This document shows, in pieces, positions 25,350 to 33,634 of a stretch of DNA of 64,000 bases. The stretch is from Arenibacter sp. F20364 (GTDB lineage Bacteria > Bacteroidota > Bacteroidia > Flavobacteriales > Flavobacteriaceae). Numbering within the stretch: position 1 is the first letter of the stretch; each line of letters begins with the position of its first letter. The notes beneath the pieces were generated by a model. It saw only the letters and a list, made by a program, of their open reading frames with translations, did not search any database and was not told the DNA's origin. The position numbers and the translations under genes were made by a program. Where the stretch lies: assembly GCF_023015905.1 (NCBI RefSeq), contig NZ_JALKBD010000022.1, positions 1-64,000 of the forward strand. The letters run 5' to 3'.

Positions 25350-26861
25350 ATGAGTTTAAAATCAATTGCAGCAAAAATATTTGCCAAGAATATCGCAAAG
25401 AAAACTGCCAAATGGGTAAATAATCCCATTGAAACCCAAGAAAAAGTATTTAAGTCACTCATTAGGGAAGCAAAAAATACCGACTTTGGTAAGGATCACA
25501 ATTTTTCACAGATAAAATCGCATTCCGACTTCGCCAACAACGTTCCCATAAGGGATTATGAGGAATTAAAGGGTTATGTGGAAAAAGTGGTTGCCGGGCA
25601 ATTGGATATACTATGGCCAGGCAAACCGGCTTATTTTGCCAAGACCTCTGGAACCACCTCAGGAGTAAAATACATCCCCATTACCCACGAATCCATAAAA
25701 TATCAAATTGAAGCTTCGCGAAATGCCATTTTAAACTACATCCATGAAACTGGAAATGCGGATTTCGTAGACGGCAAAATGATATTTCTTCAAGGAAGTC
25801 CGGAAATGAAGGAAAAAAATGGGATTAAGATTGGTAGATTATCCGGAATATCTGCCCACTATGTTCCCAATTATCTGCAAAAAAACAGATTGCCAAGTTG
25901 GGAGACGAATTGTATTGAAGATTGGGATACCAAAGTGAATAAAATTGTAGGGGAAACAGTGAACCAAAACATGACGGTGATTGCGGGGATACCTTCCTGG
26001 GTTCAAATGTATTTTGAAAAGCTGAATGCAAAGACGGACAAAAAAATAGGAGATCTCTTCAAAAATTTTCAGCTCTTCATTTACGGCGGGGTAAACTATG
26101 AGCCTTATCGCGCAAAATTTGAAAATCTCATCGGCCGTCGAGTGGACAGCATAGAACTATTCCCTGCCAGTGAGGGATTCTTCGCCTACCAAAATTCGCA
26201 AAAGGAACAAGGAATGCTTCTGTTATTGAATTCGGGTATTTTTTACGAGTTTGTTAAGGCTGATGAATTCTTTGTTGAAAACCCTAAAAGAATTACCCTA
26301 AACGATGTTGAATTGGGCGTTAACTATGTGATGATCATCTCTACCAATGCCGGTCTCTGGGGATACAATTTAGGGGATACCATTCAGTTTATTTCTGTAA
26401 AACCCTTTAAAATAGTAGTTTCCGGAAGAATTAAACATTTTATATCCGCCTTTGGGGAGCATGTTATAGGTAAGGAGGTTGAAGAGGCAATGAAACAAGC
26501 TATAGCAGCAACCGATGCCCGGATAAACGAATTTACAGTAGCACCACAAATCAATCCGGAAGAAAAGGAACTTCCCTATCATGAATGGCTGATCGAATTT
26601 GAACACCCCCCATCAGACATCAAAAAATTCATCAGTATATTGGATTCCGCCCTACAAAAACAGAACAGTTATTATTTTGATCTAATTGAAGGGAAAATTC
26701 TTCAAACTTTAAAAATTACCCAAATAAAAAAAGACGGATTTCAAGAATATATGAAGTCTATTGGAAAGTTGGGAGGACAGAATAAAGTGCAGCGTTTATC
26801 CAACGATAGAAAAGTAGCCGATGGATTAAGAAGCTGGTCAATAATTAAAAACTCACAATAA
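25350..26861 (+). CDS. GH3 family acyl-adenylate/amide synthetase-like protein
   Basis: A 503-residue protein of the GH3 family (named after auxin-responsive plant enzymes), which belongs to the acyl-adenylate superfamily and joins acyl groups to amino acids. The ATP-binding stretch FAKTSGTTSGVKYIPIT (about residues 94-110) is the phosphate-binding loop. LFPASEGFFAYQ and GLWGYNLGDTIQF are the other signature motifs. The bacterial substrate is not established. It follows the M23 peptidase gene by six bases. A weak AT-only hairpin (26857-26878) after its stop codon may be a terminator. Confidence 0.93.
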   Translation: MSLKSIAAKIFAKNIAKKTAKWVNNPIETQEKVFKSLIREAKNTDFGKDHNFSQIKSHSDFANNVPIRDYEELKGYVEKVVAGQLDILWPGKPAYFAKTSGTTSGVKYIPITHESIKYQIEASRNAILNYIHETGNADFVDGKMIFLQGSPEMKEKNGIKIGRLSGISAHYVPNYLQKNRLPSWETNCIEDWDTKVNKIVGETVNQNMTVIAGIPSWVQMYFEKLNAKTDKKIGDLFKNFQLFIYGGVNYEPYRAKFENLIGRRVDSIELFPASEGFFAYQNSQKEQGMLLLLNSGIFYEFVKADEFFVENPKRITLNDVELGVNYVMIISTNAGLWGYNLGDTIQFISVKPFKIVVSGRIKHFISAFGEHVIGKEVEEAMKQAIAATDARINEFTVAPQINPEEKELPYHEWLIEFEHPPSDIKKFISILDSALQKQNSYYFDLIEGKILQTLKITQIKKDGFQEYMKSIGKLGGQNKVQRLSNDRKVADGLRSWSIIKNSQ

Positions 26862-26983
26862 TACCGACTATTATTTTTCAATATTTATAATTATTGATTG
26901 TCTAAAAGTCTAAATTTATAATTTTAGTACCAGGTAGAAACTGAGAAAAGCTCCACAGGAAAAAAAATAAACAATATAAATTG

Positions 26984-26991
26984 TAGTTTTG
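26984..26991 (+). promoter_or_regulatory. -7 promoter box heading the polysaccharide locus
   Basis: TAGTTTTG followed by CACG matches TAnnTTTG. It lies 15 bases before the DUF6909 start. The next two genes follow with 3-base gaps, so this box probably drives at least DUF6909, the Wzz-like gene and rfbB. Confidence 0.6.
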
Positions 26992-27005
26992 CACGAAATC
27001 TGCTT

Positions 27006-28691
27006 ATGAGTAAATCCGTTAACACTACTAGGGCACAAGATTCCACCAATGCCATTGAGCGCTTGTATATTACAATGCGACATCTCTTCAATCGTGGATT
27101 TTACAAGCCTTCAGGTATCTCCGGGGCTACTCTTAGACAATCCCTTTTACAGTTGCGCCCAGAAATATACGGTTCCATTGCCGAGGAAAAAGCCGAGCTA
27201 AACGGCCTTATGTACGTTTTAGAAAGGTTACCGGAAGGCATAGAACAGTGTCGGTTTATAAACCTAACATCCGATGAAGGATATGCCGGTTCTCAATTCA
27301 AACCTATTATTCCCCCAAAAAGGCGAAGAAACTGTTACAGGATAGATGACGAACAGATGAATATCGAGATTACCCGTGGCAGATCGGACATTTACGATAT
27401 ACTAACCCATCTCACCTTTTTGTTCATCGAATCCGAGAAAATTAGCAAAAAGGTCCTTATAGAGGACACGGATAAGACCATAAGGGACTGGGTAAAATTG
27501 GAACAGGCTGCGAATAAAGATGAACTTAGCCAAAGGGAAAGGGAAGTAGCCTTAATACATATGGCCAATATTTTGGGAAGACCCTTTATTGAGGTAATGG
27601 CCATTCACAAAAAACTTTCTACGACAGCCAATCCGGAACGATTTTTAAAAATTATCTATTGGCTGGGCAAGCTGGCTATTGAGGAGGAAACAACTGGAAA
27701 CAAAAGGGCCATCACTTTTAGTCCTATGTTACGGGAGCGCCTGGGACACCATATTCATGGGGAACGTTGGGCCAATAGGATTAAAGAAGCCTTACAGAAT
27801 CAGGGATTATTGGAGCGACCTATTCACATAATAAGTGCCAATATGCACAGCGTTATGAATTCTTTGTTTGCCTCCAAGGCCTTATCCAATACCTTTAAAG
27901 GAAAGACAAAATTGGAAATCTTTGAAGCCTTAAGCATTCCCAAAAATTCAGCATTACGGGAAAAAGTCATTGACTACGCTCAAAAGAACGGCATGATTTC
28001 TATAGACGATGTTTCCGGTACCAATATAGATGTACAAATATTTGACATGGCCAAGTTGGGAAAAGGGGCTTGCTGTTATGAATTACCCGCAAACTGTCCG
28101 GACATTGAAAAACCAGTTATATTTGTAATGGACTATGCCTTTGGGGAACAGGCCTATGAAACGATAGATGAATTATTAAAGCCATATAAATCTAAAAAAC
28201 ACCAAAAGGTATTTTTAAATGTGGCTTCCATAACCATAATGGGAAAAGCAGGTATTCTGGAAGGAGGAAAAGGGGACATTATGATTCCTGATGCCCATAT
28301 TTTTGAGGGAACCGCAGATAATTACCCCTTTAAAAATGAATTACGTAAAGAAGATTTTGAAGGTAACGGACTTAAGGTTTTACAGGGAGCCATGGTAACC
28401 GTATTGGGAACTTCCTTGCAAAATAGGGACATCCTAAAATTCTTCCATGAATCTACATGGAACGTAATTGGGTTGGAAATGGAAGGTGTGCATTATCAGA
28501 AGGCCATACAATCGGCTTCCAAAATTAGAAAAAGTATAAAGGAAGATGTTAAAGTGCGTTATGCCTATTATGCCTCCGATAATCCTTTGGAAACGGGGAG
28601 CACCTTAGCATCTGGCGGTTTGGGGACCACAGGAGTTAAGCCCACCTATTTAATAACCGACAAAATACTAACACAAATATTTAATTCCTAG
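27006..28691 (+). CDS. DUF6909 family protein, nucleoside phosphorylase-like C-terminus
   Basis: A 561-residue cytoplasmic protein that I recall as the flavobacterial DUF6909 family (start ...ERLYITMRHLFNRGFYKPSG). The C-terminal 200 residues look like the purine nucleoside phosphorylase/nucleosidase fold. GLEMEG at 489-494 resembles the MTAN and AMP-nucleosidase ribose-binding motif, and YYASDNPL (521-528) resembles the segment holding the catalytic Asp. The N-terminal half is helical and unlike known enzymes. The next gene starts three bases after its stop codon. The enzymatic role and its place at the head of a polysaccharide operon are unexplained. Confidence 0.8.
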   Translation: MSKSVNTTRAQDSTNAIERLYITMRHLFNRGFYKPSGISGATLRQSLLQLRPEIYGSIAEEKAELNGLMYVLERLPEGIEQCRFINLTSDEGYAGSQFKPIIPPKRRRNCYRIDDEQMNIEITRGRSDIYDILTHLTFLFIESEKISKKVLIEDTDKTIRDWVKLEQAANKDELSQREREVALIHMANILGRPFIEVMAIHKKLSTTANPERFLKIIYWLGKLAIEEETTGNKRAITFSPMLRERLGHHIHGERWANRIKEALQNQGLLERPIHIISANMHSVMNSLFASKALSNTFKGKTKLEIFEALSIPKNSALREKVIDYAQKNGMISIDDVSGTNIDVQIFDMAKLGKGACCYELPANCPDIEKPVIFVMDYAFGEQAYETIDELLKPYKSKKHQKVFLNVASITIMGKAGILEGGKGDIMIPDAHIFEGTADNYPFKNELRKEDFEGNGLKVLQGAMVTVLGTSLQNRDILKFFHESTWNVIGLEMEGVHYQKAIQSASKIRKSIKEDVKVRYAYYASDNPLETGSTLASGGLGTTGVKPTYLITDKILTQIFNS

Positions 28692-28694
28692 TTT

Positions 28695-29753
28695 ATGGCT
28701 AATCAACAACCGACAAATAGTAGCTCATCCTCTTCCGATGAAGTAGATTTGGGGCAACTGTTTCAATTAATTGGAAACGGATTCAAGAAATTTTTCCGTT
28801 TTATAGGTAATATTTTCAAAGGTATTTTCCATACGATTATCCTATTCCTACTTTTTTTACAGAAGCATTTTATAAAATTTGTGGTTGCGGCTGTTATAGG
28901 TTTGGCATTGGGCATCTATTTGGACATGATTAAAAAGCCGAAATTTATTTCCACTATGGTAGTGGAACCTAATTTTAATAGTGTGCAACAATTGTACAAC
29001 AACGTAAATTTTTACAACGAGTTGGCGCAGGCAGAGGACTCCACCGCCTTGGCAGAAGCCTTGGATGTTGGAGTCTCCGAGGCTTCAAAATTAAAGAAGT
29101 TTGTAGTGGAGTCCTATTCGGATGAAAACCAAAAGGTACAATTGTTCGATAAGTTTGTACGCAGTTTGGATTCGACCACCAAAAAAGCCATCGATATGGA
29201 GAATTATTTGAAAAATTTCAACTCCATGGATGCCAGATTCCACACTATCTCAGTAACCGCAACGAACAATACTGTCGCCAAAAAGATTCAACCCTCCATT
29301 ATTAAATCCATTTCCAGAAACGAATATTTTCAATTGCAACAGAGCATAAGTGACCAAAATATAAGCTTACAAGACAGCCTTTACAAGAAGCAATTAATGG
29401 AAGTGGATTCCCTTCAACATTTGTATAAACGTGTTATGGAAAAGGAAGCGGAGAAACCACAGCAGGGCACTAACATTAGTTTGGGAGAAAATGGAGGTCA
29501 AGAAAATAAAGAATTGGCCCTGATCAACCAAGTAGATAAGTTAAAAGAGAATTTGGTATTGCTCAATGAGGAAAGAGCCAATAAGTCCAGTATCCTAAAT
29601 GTAATCTCTGCCTTCCCTAGACGTGGAGTAGAGGTTAAGGGAATACTGAATAGCTATAAATTTTGGATTCCGCTTGGATTCATTGGAATTACCTTGTTAT
29701 TTTTAAGTCTTTTGGACCTAAACAGCTATTTAAAAAACTATAAAAAAGAATAG
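28695..29753 (+). CDS. Wzz-like chain-length determinant protein
   Basis: A 352-residue inner-membrane protein with a Ser-rich start. Hydrophobic segments at about 36-56 and 56-76 are followed by a periplasmic domain with coiled-coil stretches (about 215-300). A C-terminal transmembrane helix (IPLGFIGITLLFLSLLDL) lies at about 322-340. This two-membrane-end layout is that of Wzz-type polysaccharide co-polymerases. No tyrosine kinase domain is attached. The start ATG is three bases after the DUF6909 stop codon, and rfbB begins three bases after its own. It probably sets chain length for the Wzy polymer encoded downstream. Confidence 0.78.
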   Translation: MANQQPTNSSSSSSDEVDLGQLFQLIGNGFKKFFRFIGNIFKGIFHTIILFLLFLQKHFIKFVVAAVIGLALGIYLDMIKKPKFISTMVVEPNFNSVQQLYNNVNFYNELAQAEDSTALAEALDVGVSEASKLKKFVVESYSDENQKVQLFDKFVRSLDSTTKKAIDMENYLKNFNSMDARFHTISVTATNNTVAKKIQPSIIKSISRNEYFQLQQSISDQNISLQDSLYKKQLMEVDSLQHLYKRVMEKEAEKPQQGTNISLGENGGQENKELALINQVDKLKENLVLLNEERANKSSILNVISAFPRRGVEVKGILNSYKFWIPLGFIGITLLFLSLLDLNSYLKNYKKE

Positions 29754-29756
29754 TTT

Positions 29757-30800
29757 ATGAACATCTTGGTTACCGGTGGGGCAGGTTTTATCGGCTCCCA
29801 TGTGGTTAGGAGATTGCTCACCAACTATCCAAATTATCACATCTATAATTTGGATGCTCTTACCTATGCCGGTAATCTTGAAAACTTAAAGGATATAGAA
29901 TCTGCCCCCAATTATACTTTTATAAAAGGGGATATAACGGAGTCCAGTTTTATTCATACTATTTTTAAGAAACATAAGTTTGATGCGGTCATTCATTTAG
30001 CTGCCGAGTCGCACGTAGACCGGTCTATATACGACCCAATGGCCTTTGTAAAAACCAACGTTCTGGGAACAGTACATCTTTTAAACGCGGCCAAATCCAC
30101 TTGGGAAACGGATTATACGGGAAAACGCTTTTATCACATCAGCACGGACGAAGTATATGGAACCTTAGAAGATACCGGCTTGTTTACCGAAACAACGGCT
30201 TATGATCCCAGTTCTCCTTATTCAGCCTCCAAGGCTAGTTCGGATCATTTTGTCAGGGCCTATGGAGAAACTTATGGGCTTCCCTATGTAATCAGTAATT
30301 GTTCCAACAATTACGGCCCCAATCAGTTCCCGGAAAAACTGATTCCCTTGTTTATAAACAACATAATTAAAAATAAACCATTGCCTGTTTATGGAGATGG
30401 CAATTATACCAGGGATTGGCTATATGTATTGGATCATGCCTTAGCGATCGATTTAGTGCTCCACAACGGAAAAAATGCTGAAACCTATAATATTGGAGGC
30501 TTTAATGAATGGAAGAACCTTAAATTGGTAAAATTGCTCTGCAAACAAATGGATAAAAGACTGGGAAGAGCAGTTGGTGAAAGTGAAAGTCTTATTAAAT
30601 ATATAAAGGACAGACCTGGGCACGACCTGCGCTATGCCATAGATGCATCAAAAATTAAGAATGAATTAGGCTGGGAGCCCTCGGTTACTTTTGAAGAAGG
30701 GCTGGAAAAAACTATTGACTGGTACTTAGCTAATGAAGAATGGTTAAAGAATGTTACCTCTGGGGAATACCGTGAATATTATGGGAGGCAATACAAATAA
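29757..30800 (+). CDS. rfbB: dTDP-glucose 4,6-dehydratase
   Basis: Second enzyme of dTDP-L-rhamnose synthesis (RmlB), converting dTDP-glucose to the 4-keto-6-deoxy sugar with bound NAD. 347 residues. The NAD motif GGAGFIGSH is at 7-15, HISTDEVYG holds the catalytic Asp-Glu pair, and YSASKASSDH is the YxxxK motif; NYGPNQFPEKLIP is also diagnostic. It starts three bases after the Wzz-like gene. The rml set is interrupted after this gene by the DUF559 element, with rfbA only resuming at 31351. Confidence 0.97.
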   Translation: MNILVTGGAGFIGSHVVRRLLTNYPNYHIYNLDALTYAGNLENLKDIESAPNYTFIKGDITESSFIHTIFKKHKFDAVIHLAAESHVDRSIYDPMAFVKTNVLGTVHLLNAAKSTWETDYTGKRFYHISTDEVYGTLEDTGLFTETTAYDPSSPYSASKASSDHFVRAYGETYGLPYVISNCSNNYGPNQFPEKLIPLFINNIIKNKPLPVYGDGNYTRDWLYVLDHALAIDLVLHNGKNAETYNIGGFNEWKNLKLVKLLCKQMDKRLGRAVGESESLIKYIKDRPGHDLRYAIDASKIKNELGWEPSVTFEEGLEKTIDWYLANEEWLKNVTSGEYREYYGRQYK

Positions 30801-30854
30801 TGATATGATGGATGAATCAGTTATGAATTATCCAACAAAATTGTTGCATACAAA

Positions 30855-30885
30855 TCCCCCTTTGAAGGGGGATATAGGGGGATGT
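30855..30885 (+). repeat. Left terminal repeat of the DUF559 unit
   Basis: The repeat begins TCCCCCTTTGAAGGGGG (30855-30871), which forms a hairpin CCCCCTT/AAGGGGG. It continues with a second GGGGG block and ends GGATGT. The C-block can pair with either G-block, giving two alternative folds. It matches the reverse complement of 31274-31302 except for a short spacer. Confidence 0.85.
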
Positions 30886-30899
30886 AAAAAACTTACTAT

Positions 30900-31274
30900 T
30901 TGAAAAACAGAATTATTCCATACAACCGTAAACTTAAAGCATTCGCTAGAGAGCTAAGGAAAAATAGTACCTTATCCGAAAAACTGTTGTGGAACCAAAT
31001 CAAGCGAAATGCTTTAGGGGTTGGGTTTCATCGACAGGTACCGATGTTAAATTATATTCTTGATTTTTATTCACATGAGATCAGGTTGCCCATTGAAATT
31101 GATGGAAATAGCCATAATCACAAACAACATTATGACAACAAAAGACAATATGAACTAGAACAATATGGTGTAACCTTTCTTAGGATTTCCGATATTGACA
31201 TAAAGCAACAAATGTTTAGCGTTTTATTGGTGTTGAAAGCTAAAATAGATGAACTAAATATGATGGATAAATAA
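30900..31274 (+). CDS. DUF559 endonuclease-domain protein (Vsr-like)
   Basis: A 124-residue protein that reads from a TTG at 30900 (MKNRIIPYNRKLKAF). LSEKLLWNQIKRNALGVGFH and the block YILDFY ... IEIDGNSH are the DUF559 core, a PD-(D/E)xK nuclease fold related to Vsr mismatch endonucleases. Candidate metal ligands are Asp55, Glu66 and Asp68, with His72 nearby. All are present, so it may be catalytically competent. No methylase accompanies it. The stop codon overlaps the first base of the right terminal repeat. The native target is unknown. Confidence 0.88.
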   Translation: MKNRIIPYNRKLKAFARELRKNSTLSEKLLWNQIKRNALGVGFHRQVPMLNYILDFYSHEIRLPIEIDGNSHNHKQHYDNKRQYELEQYGVTFLRISDIDIKQQMFSVLLVLKAKIDELNMMDK

Positions 31275-31302
31275 CATCCCCCTTGCCCCCTTCAAAGGGG
31301 GA
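31274..31302 (-). repeat. Right terminal repeat of the DUF559 unit
   Basis: Starts ACATCCCCC, continues TTGCCCCC and closes TTCAAAGGGGGA. Its reverse complement agrees with the left repeat over nearly its full length. The inner hairpin CCCCCTT/AAGGGGG is conserved, and only the spacer before the second block differs (two to three bases shorter). Confidence 0.85.
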
Positions 31303-31350
31303 ATAATTTGTGACAAACAGATAACTAGATAACTCCATAACTACAACCCC

Positions 31351-32214
31351 ATGAAAGGTATCATATTGGCAGGCGGCTCCGGAACAAGATTATACCCAAT
31401 CACCTTGGTGATGAGCAAACAGCTAATGCCCATATATGACAAACCAATGATCTACTACCCCCTGGCCACCTTGATGTCTGCCGGTATTCGCGAAATACTG
31501 ATTATAACCACTCCGAAAGACCTTGACCAATTTAAAGCCCTTTTAGGCGACGGTTCGCAATTGGGGTGCACCTTTACATTTGCTTCCCAAGAAAACCCTA
31601 ACGGACTGGCGGAAGCCTTTATTATTGGCGAAGAATTTATTGGTGGCGACAAAGTGGCCTTGATCTTGGGTGATAATATTTTTTACGGCTCAGGACTCGC
31701 AGCCCTATTACAAGCCAATAACGACCCCGACGGCGGTATTATATACGGATATCACGTACAGGATCCGGAACGCTACGGGGTGGTGGAATTTAATGAGGGG
31801 GGAAAGGCCATTAGTATAGAGGAAAAACCATCAGAGCCTAAATCGAACTACGCAGTACCCGGCATCTATTTTTACGATAATGAGGTAGTGGCCATTGCCA
31901 AAAATATTAAACCCAGTAAAAGAGGGGAACTGGAAATAACCGATATAAATAAAGCTTATTTGGCAAAGGGAAAATTACAGGTTAGCATTTTGGATCGGGG
32001 AACGGCCTGGTTGGATACCGGTACCTTTGCTTCCCTAATGCAGGCCTCACAATTTGTTGAAGTTATAGAGGACAGGCAGGGTCTTAAAATAGGATCTATA
32101 GAAGAAGTGGCTTATACCATGGGGTATATTTCCAAAGAACAGTTAAAAAAGCTAGCAAGTCCATTATTAAAAAGTGGGTATGGGGAATACCTAATTGGCC
32201 TCATTGGAGAATAA
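31351..32214 (+). CDS. rfbA: Glucose-1-phosphate thymidylyltransferase
   Basis: First enzyme of dTDP-L-rhamnose synthesis (RmlA), forming dTDP-glucose from dTTP and glucose-1-phosphate. 287 residues is the usual length. The nucleotide loop [11 protein letters not shown] lies at 8-18, then [25 protein letters not shown] is the metal-binding segment, and [12 protein letters not shown] is the C-terminal signature. It is the first rml gene after the DUF559 insertion. An AT-rich leader of about 50 bases separates it from the right repeat. The 79-base gap to rfbC is also non-coding. Confidence 0.98.
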   Translation: MKGIILAGGSGTRLYPITLVMSKQLMPIYDKPMIYYPLATLMSAGIREILIITTPKDLDQFKALLGDGSQLGCTFTFASQENPNGLAEAFIIGEEFIGGDKVALILGDNIFYGSGLAALLQANNDPDGGIIYGYHVQDPERYGVVEFNEGGKAISIEEKPSEPKSNYAVPGIYFYDNEVVAIAKNIKPSKRGELEITDINKAYLAKGKLQVSILDRGTAWLDTGTFASLMQASQFVEVIEDRQGLKIGSIEEVAYTMGYISKEQLKKLASPLLKSGYGEYLIGLIGE

Positions 32215-32293
32215 TTAGATAGTCAAAGTATAACTGCTGGCGTTGTTATGCTAAGAAAAAGACATTATTTAACTAGATAATAAAAAATAAATA

Positions 32294-32839
32294 TTGAAAA
32301 TCACAGAAACACAGCTAAAAGGCTGTTTTATTTTAGAGCCAACGGTATATGAAGATGAGAGGGGAATTTTTTTTGAATCCTACCATAAAACAAACTTGGA
32401 GAAAGCCCTTGGGGAGACAATAAACTTTGTTCAAGACAATATTTCGGTTTCAAAAAAGAGGGTTTTACGCGGCTTACACTTTCAGGCAGGAAAGCATGCC
32501 CAAGCAAAACTGGTACAAGTGGTGCAAGGTGAGGTTTTGGATGTGGTGGTAGACCTGCGTAGGCAGAGCAATACTTACGGACAGCATTTTAAACTTAAGC
32601 TGTCTTCTAAAAACAGAAAATCCCTTTTTATACCTAAAGGTATGGCGCATGGATTCTTGGCACTGACACCAGAAGTGATTTTTTCCTATAAGTGCGATTC
32701 CCATTACCAAAAAGAATCGGAAAGAGGGATCAGATACAACGACCCTGAACTGGATATCGATTGGGAATTGAAAGGCATGCATGTCATCCTATCCCCCAAA
32801 GACTTACAACTACCCCTATGGCAAGATCTACAACTATAA
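32294..32839 (+). CDS. rfbC: dTDP-4-dehydrorhamnose 3,5-epimerase
   Basis: Third enzyme of the rhamnose pathway (RmlC), a cupin-fold epimerase. 181 residues. The start is a TTG at 32294, giving MKITETQLKGCFILEP, which is the normal family N-terminus; no ATG lies in frame near it. GLHFQAGKHAQAKLVQVVQG contains the catalytic His, and IPKGMAHGFLALTPEV the second conserved block. rfbD begins inside its last 22 bases, so the pair is translationally coupled. Confidence 0.97.
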   Translation: MKITETQLKGCFILEPTVYEDERGIFFESYHKTNLEKALGETINFVQDNISVSKKRVLRGLHFQAGKHAQAKLVQVVQGEVLDVVVDLRRQSNTYGQHFKLKLSSKNRKSLFIPKGMAHGFLALTPEVIFSYKCDSHYQKESERGIRYNDPELDIDWELKGMHVILSPKDLQLPLWQDLQL

Positions 32840-33618
32840 AGCGTGTCCTGGTCACAGGGGCATCGGGGCAATTGGGGCGAAGCCTTCAAGATTTGGCTCA
32901 TGAATACCCTAAGTTGGAATTCGTTTTTATGGATTCCAAGGACCTGGATATAACCGATTCAAAAAAAGTGAACAAAACTATTGAATTGGGCGCCTTTGAT
33001 CACTGTATAAACTGTGCGGCCTACACCAACGTGGAACAGGCCGAGAAAAGTCCGGAAATGGCCTTTAAAGTAAATGCAGAGGCTGTAAAGAATTTGGCTT
33101 TGGTCTGCAAGAAATATCATGTAACACTAACACACATCTCTACGGACTACGTCTTTGATGGGAAAAAAGGGTCTCCGTATACCGTTTATGACCGACCCAA
33201 CCCCATCAACGAATACGGAAAAACAAAATGGGAAGGTGAAAAATATATTCAAGAAATAATGGACCAATATTATATTGTACGCACTTCCTGGCTATACCAT
33301 AAAAAATATGGCAAGAACTTTTACAGGACCATATTGGAAAAGGCCAATAAGGGAGAGGAATTACGCATAACGGACGCGCAGTTAGGCTGCCCTACCAATG
33401 CAGTCAACCTTGCCAAATATCTATTGAACCTAATAGCCAATAGCAATCAGCAATATGGCACTTACCATTTTACGGACGGTAAAGCCATGAGCTGGTACGG
33501 GTTTGCCCTCAACATCCTGGAAGAAAATGGGTTGAAAAATACTACAACTATTGTGAAGGACAATAATTATCGTAGTTTTGCCAACCGACCTAAATTTAGT
33601 GTGTTGCAAAAAATGTAA
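32818..33618 (+). CDS. rfbD: dTDP-4-dehydrorhamnose reductase, short C-terminus
   Basis: Last enzyme of dTDP-L-rhamnose synthesis (RmlD), an NAD(P)H-dependent short-chain reductase. The start at 32818 (MARSTTIKRVLVTGASGQLG) places the Rossmann motif at 13-19. HISTDYVFDG and YGKTKWEGEK carry the catalytic residues. The protein ends RPKFSVLQKM at residue 266, close to where many homologues continue another 15-25 residues, so it is slightly short. wecB starts 16 bases after its stop codon. Confidence 0.93.
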   Translation: MARSTTIKRVLVTGASGQLGRSLQDLAHEYPKLEFVFMDSKDLDITDSKKVNKTIELGAFDHCINCAAYTNVEQAEKSPEMAFKVNAEAVKNLALVCKKYHVTLTHISTDYVFDGKKGSPYTVYDRPNPINEYGKTKWEGEKYIQEIMDQYYIVRTSWLYHKKYGKNFYRTILEKANKGEELRITDAQLGCPTNAVNLAKYLLNLIANSNQQYGTYHFTDGKAMSWYGFALNILEENGLKNTTTIVKDNNYRSFANRPKFSVLQKM

Positions 33619-33634
33619 CATTAATATTAGAAGA

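Larger units (their letters stand above)
30855..31302 (+). mobile_element. DUF559 nuclease unit with terminal inverted repeats, inserted between rfbB and rfbA
   Basis: The nuclease gene 30900-31274 is bracketed by two matching hairpin-forming repeats in opposite orientation: 30855-30885 on the left, 31274-31302 on the right. The unit separates rfbB from rfbA, which are normally adjacent. The compact layout (terminal repeat, one gene, terminal repeat with the stop codon touching the right repeat) suggests a small transposable or domesticated selfish unit. No target-site duplication is convincing, so mobility is inferred, not shown. Confidence 0.55.
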
